64,000 nucleotides of DNA from Fredinandcohnia aciditolerans. GTDB lineage: Bacteria; Bacillota; Bacilli; Bacillales; Bacillaceae_L. A program made the translations under genes and the position numbers. The notes beneath the pieces are model-generated. The model saw only the letters and a program-made list of their open reading frames with translations, was not told the DNA's origin and ran no database searches. The stretch covers positions 88,233-152,232 of the forward strand of contig QGHH01000011.1 in NCBI GenBank assembly GCA_003640645.1, in the 5' to 3' direction. This document shows, one piece after another, positions 58,863 to 64,000 of this stretch; position 1 is the first letter of the stretch, and each line of letters begins with the position of its first letter.

Positions 58863-58927
58863 GAACATTTAGAGGAGACTATTTTTGATCCCCTCTTTAC
58901 ATAAAAAATTTGGAAGGAGAACTAATA

Positions 58928-59080
58928 ATGAATACGACTTTGGCCAAGTTCCTATCGCTAGCAGTGACAGCAGTAATAATAGGTGGTTTAATCTTTGGAG
59001 TAGCTTACACCATGATAACCGCTGAAGCTAATCATTATGAAAGTGAAATTGAAGCAGAACAAGCAGATTTACCTAACTAA
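58928..59080 (+). CDS. pilin-like peptide 4
   Basis: The 50-residue protein begins MNTTLAKFLSLAVTAVIIGG and continues LIFGVAYTMITAEANHYE. It starts at ATG behind TTGGAAGGAG. It differs from peptide 3 only in the tail (AEANHYESEIEAEQADLPN). Its gene is followed by the hairpin at 59099, which may stabilise the upstream mRNA. Confidence 0.75.
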   Translation: MNTTLAKFLSLAVTAVIIGGLIFGVAYTMITAEANHYESEIEAEQADLPN

Positions 59081-59098
59081 GCCTATAACTATTTTCGT

Positions 59099-59118
59099 GG
59101 GGGATGGTAGAGTCCCCC
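59099..59118 (+). other. intra-operon hairpin after the pilin-like genes
   Basis: GGGGGA (59099-59104) pairs with TCCCCC (59113-59118), with weak outer pairs. No U tract follows. Such hairpins often protect the 3' end of highly expressed pilin mRNA or reduce downstream expression. Confidence 0.45.
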
Positions 59119-59139
59119 GTGAATTAAAGGAGTAAGAAA

Positions 59140-59517
59140 ATGTCTTCAACTCTAGGAAAATGGATGACACTTATTATAGCTGCTAACATCATGTTTGCTC
59201 CTATTCTTGCTTATATCGATAGCTTACATCGTGAAGCGGTTGAAGTTGTTTTGCAAGAGGGAGCTAAAAAAGCGTCAATCGAGGGTAGGTTTTCACCCGC
59301 TATTATTGATAGTATGCGTAATGAATTAATAGATAACTATAATTTTGATGCAGGTAATATACAGATAACCGCAACAACTACACTAACACAAAGAAACAAC
59401 TATATAGAAGCAACTATCTCTGTTCCACGAGGGCCTATTTTCATTTTTGAAATCTTTAATCCAGGTCCAAGTAAGATAGAAAAAAGCACGAAAGTTTTAA
59501 GCGAGTATATCAATTAG
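59140..59517 (+). CDS. TadE-like minor pilus protein 1
   Basis: The 125-residue protein starts at ATG behind AAAGGAGTAAG. It has one N-terminal helix (about 5-25: LGKWMTLIIAANIMFAPILAY), then an outside domain of about 95 residues with beta strands (NIQITATTTLTQRNNYIEATISV). The start MSSTLGKWMTL resembles that of the four pilin-like peptides. It is probably a tip or minor subunit. It lies two genes from the operon's end. Confidence 0.65.
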   Translation: MSSTLGKWMTLIIAANIMFAPILAYIDSLHREAVEVVLQEGAKKASIEGRFSPAIIDSMRNELIDNYNFDAGNIQITATTTLTQRNNYIEATISVPRGPIFIFEIFNPGPSKIEKSTKVLSEYIN

Positions 59518-59531
59518 GGGCGATTTTACTT

Positions 59532-60032
59532 ATGTCAGAAACACTACGAACAATGGTTTTAATACTGATTTTCGCGGGGATTATGTCAATCCAATATAAT
59601 TTAGATGCAGATAGAACCGCTAATAGACAAATTAAAAACGCCCTTGAGCTTGCTGTACATGATGCTGCGCTAGCCCTTGATGAGACACAAATGGCTCAAG
59701 GGAGAGTTGTGTTTGATCAAGCATTAGCAAAAGCACAATTTAAAGCAAGCCTAGAAAACAATTTGCTTTTAGAATCAAGTACTGGTATTCGATTCACACC
59801 GAAAGACGATTCTTTTTATCAAGAAGATATTATGGTAGAGCATTTTGAATTTATTGATGATAGCAACGCTACCTTCAGCACGCCTTATCTTTATAATAAT
59901 CCTGATTACGATATCATTGATAGGCTAGATGGACCGAGTATCATAGTAGTACTTACGACAAGAAGTCCCCGCTACTTTGCTGGAACTGGTATTATCATAC
60001 GAAAAGCAGTAGTCTATGAGTATTTTCACTGA
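59532..60032 (+). CDS. TadE-like minor pilus protein 2
   Basis: The 166-residue protein has an N-terminal helix MSETLRTMVLILIFAGIMSI, then YNLDADRTANRQIKNALELAVHDAALALDETQMAQG, reminiscent of TadE/TadF-type proteins, and a beta-rich end (SIIVVLTTRSPRYFAGTGIII). The ribosome site is weak (AGGGGCG). It is the last gene of the operon. The following 396-base gap holds a palindrome and a leader hairpin only. Confidence 0.6.
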   Translation: MSETLRTMVLILIFAGIMSIQYNLDADRTANRQIKNALELAVHDAALALDETQMAQGRVVFDQALAKAQFKASLENNLLLESSTGIRFTPKDDSFYQEDIMVEHFEFIDDSNATFSTPYLYNNPDYDIIDRLDGPSIIVVLTTRSPRYFAGTGIIIRKAVVYEYFH

Positions 60033-60161
60033 TTAATACTTAAATTCCCTGAGACTAGACTCTCCTTTATATACAAAGATACAGAGTAAACGGATAAGAT
60101 TAATCCCGTATTATAAAAATATTAACTACCAAACTTTTACTGTTATTCTAATGCTTGTTTT

Positions 60162-60177
60162 ATACTAATATTAGTAT
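60162..60177. promoter_or_regulatory. perfect 16-bp palindrome, operator candidate
   Basis: ATACTAATATTAGTAT lies in the gap between the Tad operon and the surface protein gene, where a promoter for the latter is expected. It could bind a dimeric repressor. Confidence 0.45.
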
Positions 60178-60298
60178 GCTAAGAAACCCCAATATCTATA
60201 GACTATAAGTAAGAGGATAAGATATAATTATAGTATATTATCCTTTCTTATAAATTTTTTAGAACATCCTTTATGGATTGTGGGTTGATTAATAATGT

Positions 60299-60371
60299 AA
60301 GACGTTCTTTCGGAACGAAGTTATAGCATACTACCAGTGTGTCTATTTCTATCCGATAGAACGTCTTTTTT
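60299..60371 (+). terminator. leader terminator before the surface protein gene
   Basis: AAGACGTTCT pairs with AGAACGTCTT, then TTCGG with CCGAT, around a loop of about 35 bases, followed by U5. The start codon is 58 bases further on. Confidence 0.65.
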
Positions 60372-60428
60372 ATTGGGTAAAAAGAGAAGGGGTAGAACAA
60401 AAAATCATATTCTAGGAGAGTGGAAAAA

Positions 60429-61352
60429 ATGAAAAATATTAAGGACGGAATGGGGAAAGTAATTTTATTAAGTGTATTACTTTTAGCATTTTTGGTACCG
60501 CAAGTTGCTTATGGTGAAGAATTAATAAATGAAGGTAATTGTAGTTTAACGATCTATTCAGATAAACATAATTATCAAAACCAAGCAAAGGCAACTTCGC
60601 CATGTACTCCATTTATATTTGGTTGGTATCAAGAAAGTAGTGGGACATTCGAAACAATTGGTATGTACTCCGGAACGGTTACAAATGGCCAAGTGATTAA
60701 TATAGGACCAGCTGCAGGATACTTAAATCTTTATGTGACAATTCATGGTGTAAAGGTGGCTCCTAAACCAACGCCAGCACCAAAGCCGGAGCCGAAACCA
60801 ACACCGGCACCGGAGCCAGCACCAAAACCGGAACCGAAACCAACACCAACTCCTGCACCAGTGCCAGAACCGGAGCCGAAACCAGCACCAACTCCTGCAC
60901 CAGTGCCAAAACCGGAGCCGAAACCAGCACCAACTCCTGCGCCAGTGCCAAAGGAAACTAAACCGTCTTCTAATGAGGAGGTTAAACAATCAAACACATC
61001 TACATCAACTAAGAAGGAAGTTGCAACGTCTACATCTTCATCGACTACTGATAGTAATAAGGATTCTAATTTACCAGTAGATGATAAAGAAGAGGAGAGT
61101 GTTGTAGAGGAAAAGGAAACAACGGATTCTACAGTAATTGATGAAGAAAAGGAAGAGATTAATGAAGAGGATTCTTCTTCAGACGAAAAGAAAGAAACGG
61201 AATTAACTGCTGGAAGTGATGTAGCTTCATCTTCCAAAGGTGAATCAAATTCTTCGTTTGCTATTGGAAAAGTTATTTTTTCAACTTTGTTGATACTAGT
61301 ATTCTTGGGATTAGGTATCTTTTGGTGGTATAAGAAGAAAAAAGCAATGTAA
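60429..61352 (+). CDS. Pro-rich surface protein with C-terminal anchor
   Basis: The 307-residue protein is read from ATG 60429, about ten bases after AGGAG. It has a signal peptide ([22 protein letters not shown]), a small domain with two cysteines ([13 protein letters not shown]...[12 protein letters not shown]), and a Pro-rich stretch with a 14-residue repeat [14 protein letters not shown] (about 115-178). A Ser/Thr/Glu-rich stalk and a final membrane helix ([23 protein letters not shown]) follow. There is no LPxTG. It likely spans the wall and could be an adhesin for mating. Confidence 0.7.
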   Translation: MKNIKDGMGKVILLSVLLLAFLVPQVAYGEELINEGNCSLTIYSDKHNYQNQAKATSPCTPFIFGWYQESSGTFETIGMYSGTVTNGQVINIGPAAGYLNLYVTIHGVKVAPKPTPAPKPEPKPTPAPEPAPKPEPKPTPTPAPVPEPEPKPAPTPAPVPKPEPKPAPTPAPVPKETKPSSNEEVKQSNTSTSTKKEVATSTSSSTTDSNKDSNLPVDDKEEESVVEEKETTDSTVIDEEKEEINEEDSSSDEKKETELTAGSDVASSSKGESNSSFAIGKVIFSTLLILVFLGLGIFWWYKKKKAM

Positions 61353-61369
61353 CAACAATTAGTACTGCG

Positions 61370-61390
61370 GGAAGGGAATTTCCCTTCCTT
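61370..61390 (+). terminator. terminator after surface protein gene
   Basis: GGAAGGG and CCCTTCC pair around five bases; UUGCUU follows, a weak U tract. Confidence 0.55.
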
Positions 61391-61516
61391 GCTTAAAACT
61401 CACTGAAAAATTTAGCTTTTAGATAATAAATTAGGCTCTGTTTCTAAGTTATTATCTAAGAACTAAACAAATGTTCTTAAGTTAATAAATGAATTTATAG
61501 GTAAGGGGGTGAAATA

Positions 61517-64000
61517 ATGAGGATATTTAAATATACTTTTTTCGCTATTGCTTTAATGATTGTTGGGTTATCTCTGTTTAAGCCTTCTGAAGCATCGGCT
61601 TTCTCGCCACACGGACCTGGAAGTGATGTTGTGAATGGTTGGAAAACCAACTATGGGTATAAATACGATAACATGTATAATGGAAATAATATTCAATACG
61701 GTATTTATTCGAGTAAATATATTAATGGTGGTTACGATATCGTATGGAGAGATTTCGGAAGGGGAAATCAACCGTACTTAAGGTTTGCAGGATATGCCTT
61801 TAACTTTGGATATCACCATCACACCACTACAAACCATTCAACGTATATTGGAGTAGAAAAAACTGCGGGTAGTGGGGTTGGAAAACGGTATGTCTATAAT
61901 ACCCAACCTATAGCTATTCACGCGACAGAGGACGTGGAATACAATAATCAAGGACCGGGTGTTTGGAATCAATGTCCTTCGAATGCATACAATAAGGATA
62001 ATATAAACGATTGTAATTTCATTTATCAAAACGTAGGATTCTATTCCTATCTACCTCTAAATGAATTGTTTCCAGCTTCCGATCAGAATGCAACATGGAC
62101 TTTATTTATTGTAAAACGTGTAGGTTCTCATATAGTTTACACCGATTTGAGACTTCCTTTCACTTTTGCTAATAGAAGCCATAATGGGGGTAAAATTTCT
62201 TTATCGAGTGGTATTAATGCAAATTCATTAAAAATGACTGGTACAAATGTATATCGTCGTCTTGGTCCTGGTACAACTTATGGGCGAGATGGTTATTTTA
62301 CAACTGGCGCTAACTATAACAGGATAGATTCCAGTGAATCAGGTACTACTATATGGTTTGGTGTCAATGTTGGTGGTGGAGTAAAAAGATGGGGAAGTTC
62401 TGCATATTTCGGCTACAACGGAAACCGTGCTAATTTATCCTATGATGCACCGCCGAAACATAGCTCTCATGCAATTACCCACAATAACTATACTAACGGA
62501 AATGATTATTGGGCTAAACCAAATGATGCTGTTCATGTAGAATTAAGGCAATATGACGAGACAGCGAATGCACGAAACTACATTAGAATAGCTAATGATG
62601 GGATTGGTGTAGATTCAAGGGCATGGCATGATTTAGGTAGTTCAAATGTATATCATTTTGATCACTGGAATAAAGATGCGAATGTAGAAGTAACAGGTGC
62701 TCACAGGATAGAAAAAACTACTAATTACTCTAAAGTTAGATGGACTGTTAATCCAAAAACTCACGGTCATAGTTACGATGTTCAATATTACTACCAAGAC
62801 TCAGCTGGTAACACCATTGGATACAATAACACAGGTATGAAGTTAAGAGTTGATGGACAAGCACCTACCCTAGCTTGGAACGTTGTACAAAATGCTAGAT
62901 ATGATAATAGTGGTGTTTATTGGTTCAAGCCAGGAGACAATGCAACCGTAAAGATACAACAAAAGGACCCCGATTCGGGGAACGCTTTTGGTTATATGAG
63001 GTTAGGTGGTAGCGGAGTTGATGCGAGGTTTATGCACAATTTTGGTGTACATGCTTGGAACCATATTCATCCGTTTTACTACGATGGTGCTTGGCACCAA
63101 GGTGAAAATAACCCGCATGTTCCACTCGTTTCTGGTGGTAGCGAAAATCATGCTGATCCAACCATTGCACAACTTTCATATACGATTCGTCTTAATACTC
63201 ACGGCCATAAATATAGTGTTGAATATCACTTTATAGATAAGGTTGGTAATACCACAGTTGATTATGGTCAAACAGGTAAGTACATCGGTGTCGATGGAGA
63301 TGCTCCATATATTTATCACCGTAACAGTGCTGATACTGCTGCTTACGAAAGCCAAGATTGGACTTCTAATGAAATTCGAGTGCGTTTAAAGTTTTCTGAC
63401 GCGCATTCGGGATATAAACAATCTAGGTATGCTTGGACTCAATCTACCGCTACACCTACTACATGGTCAGGATGGACCACAAGTACGAACTATGAAACTA
63501 CTAGGAATTCAAGTGGAGTTTGGTATTTACATGTACAAGCAGAAGATAATGTCGGGAATACACGTACTACTTATAAGGGGCCATATAAATTCAATACCCC
63601 GCCTGTAGCGAATTTCTCATGGAGTCCAGCTACAATCTATAATAATACGAATGTAACATTCTCTAATACTTCAACAGATGGAGATGGTCACACATTAACC
63701 TACCAATGGGCTTACCAAGAGCCTGGAAGTAGCACGTGGGTAAATTTTTCAACAGCGAAGAATCCTACTAAAATACTAAATAAGAAGAAAGCATGGAAAA
63801 TCCGTCTGACAGTATCTGATGGTATACAATCTGACTCTATCGAAAAGTCAATTACTGTTCAGAATCGAGCACCAGTAGCGAATTTCTCATGGAGTCCAAC
63901 AACTATTTATAATAATACAACTCTTACTTTTTCAAATAGTTCAACCGATGTAGATGGGGACACACTAACTTATCAATGGGCTTACCAAGAACCGGGTTCA
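61517..64000 (+). CDS. large secreted PKD-repeat surface protein (incomplete at window end)
   Basis: The open frame from ATG 61517 (behind AAGGGGGTG) runs 828 codons to the last base without a stop. A signal peptide (FKYTFFAIALMIVGLSLFKPSEASA) is followed by an N-terminal domain with two cysteines. Two long tandem repeats of about 130 residues come next (from about 340 and 475, each with YW..KP.D, NTHGH.Y.V.Y and VDG.AP). PKD domains begin near 695 (PVANFSWSP.TIYNNT...TYQWAYQEPGS). PKD repeats are typical of long extracellular adhesins. The C-terminus and anchor lie outside the window. Confidence 0.8.
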   Translation, partial: MRIFKYTFFAIALMIVGLSLFKPSEASAFSPHGPGSDVVNGWKTNYGYKYDNMYNGNNIQYGIYSSKYINGGYDIVWRDFGRGNQPYLRFAGYAFNFGYHHHTTTNHSTYIGVEKTAGSGVGKRYVYNTQPIAIHATEDVEYNNQGPGVWNQCPSNAYNKDNINDCNFIYQNVGFYSYLPLNELFPASDQNATWTLFIVKRVGSHIVYTDLRLPFTFANRSHNGGKISLSSGINANSLKMTGTNVYRRLGPGTTYGRDGYFTTGANYNRIDSSESGTTIWFGVNVGGGVKRWGSSAYFGYNGNRANLSYDAPPKHSSHAITHNNYTNGNDYWAKPNDAVHVELRQYDETANARNYIRIANDGIGVDSRAWHDLGSSNVYHFDHWNKDANVEVTGAHRIEKTTNYSKVRWTVNPKTHGHSYDVQYYYQDSAGNTIGYNNTGMKLRVDGQAPTLAWNVVQNARYDNSGVYWFKPGDNATVKIQQKDPDSGNAFGYMRLGGSGVDARFMHNFGVHAWNHIHPFYYDGAWHQGENNPHVPLVSGGSENHADPTIAQLSYTIRLNTHGHKYSVEYHFIDKVGNTTVDYGQTGKYIGVDGDAPYIYHRNSADTAAYESQDWTSNEIRVRLKFSDAHSGYKQSRYAWTQSTATPTTWSGWTTSTNYETTRNSSGVWYLHVQAEDNVGNTRTTYKGPYKFNTPPVANFSWSPATIYNNTNVTFSNTSTDGDGHTLTYQWAYQEPGSSTWVNFSTAKNPTKILNKKKAWKIRLTVSDGIQSDSIEKSITVQNRAPVANFSWSPTTIYNNTTLTFSNSSTDVDGDTLTYQWAYQEPGS

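Noticed and set aside
60723-61237. Minus-strand ORFs of 62-164 codons opposite the Pro-rich surface protein
   Set aside because: They are shadows of the GC-rich Pro repeat tract (Val/Ala/Gly or Trp/Arg repeats), with no ribosome sites, and the plus-strand gene is well supported.
63006-63236. Plus-strand ORF of 76 codons within the PKD protein
   Set aside because: It is an out-of-frame reading inside the long open frame starting at 61517, which has a signal peptide and domain repeats.

Overview
The window looks like part of a large conjugative plasmid (or integrated conjugative element) from a low-GC Gram-positive, most likely a Bacillaceae. This rests on AT-rich DNA, strong AAGGAGG-type ribosome binding sites, frequent TTG/GTG starts, U-tailed hairpin terminators, and small families common in Bacillus: FbpA-like, DUF2325, zf-C2HCIx2C and MerR/DUF3967-like. 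I saw no tRNA, rRNA or CRISPR array. The species cannot be named from the sequence alone.

Layout. 1-7.0 kb: wreck of a tyrosine recombinase, membrane proteins, a TraX-like protein, then a minus-strand block of small genes (two DUF2325 proteins, one split by an in-frame UAG, an FbpA-like peptide, a zinc-finger protein, a LuxR-type regulator). 7.1-8.6 kb: a membrane protein and a homing-endonuclease-associated-repeat protein. 8.6-18.5 kb (minus): type IV secretion operon in the order pilin-like VirB2, PrgI/VirB3, a VirB4-associated protein, VirB4, a 1220-residue VirB6-like protein, an M23 wall hydrolase, a VirB8-like protein. 18.7-23.7 kb (plus): unknown genes ending in a DndC-like PP-loop sulfurtransferase. 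23.7-29 kb (minus): lipoprotein, nucleotidyltransferase pair, zinc-finger/Toprim primase-like protein, a degenerate ParA-like ATPase and an XRE regulator.

29.1-35.3 kb (plus): Rad52-type annealing protein, a plasmid DnaN sliding clamp, then a ubiquitin-like cassette: E2-like protein, JAMM protease with a possible fused ubiquitin-like domain, and E1/ThiF enzyme. It resembles the PRTRC class, but with Rad52 and a beta clamp as neighbours. 35.5-39.9 kb (minus): unknown protein, lipoprotein, a degenerate tyrosine recombinase and a MerR-like plasmid protein. 40-43 kb: an AT-rich repeat array (centromere or origin candidate) followed by a ParM-like actin and a ParR-like adaptor. 43 kb: ATP-dependent DNA ligase.

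44.7-51.1 kb (plus): a Replic_Relax-type protein with the VirD4/TraG coupling ATPase, then an S1-domain RNA-binding protein with a second possible Replic_Relax-like protein. 51.4-60 kb: a Tad/Flp-type operon (TadZ-like, CpaB, CpaE/TadZ, CpaF, TadB, TadC, four tandem pilin-like peptides, two TadE-like minor proteins). 60.4-64 kb: a Pro-rich surface protein and a very large secreted PKD-repeat protein that runs off the end.

The most unusual shared theme is regulatory. The secretion operon, the coupling-protein operon, the S1 operon and the Tad operon each begin with a similar 5' leader: a GGAAtCCCc-like start, a long hairpin ending in a U tract, and an AAGGAG-type Shine-Dalgarno a few bases later. 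At least six other units carry comparable leader hairpins. I infer coordinated attenuation or antitermination linking conjugation, pilus and DNA-metabolism modules; the S1 protein is one candidate factor.
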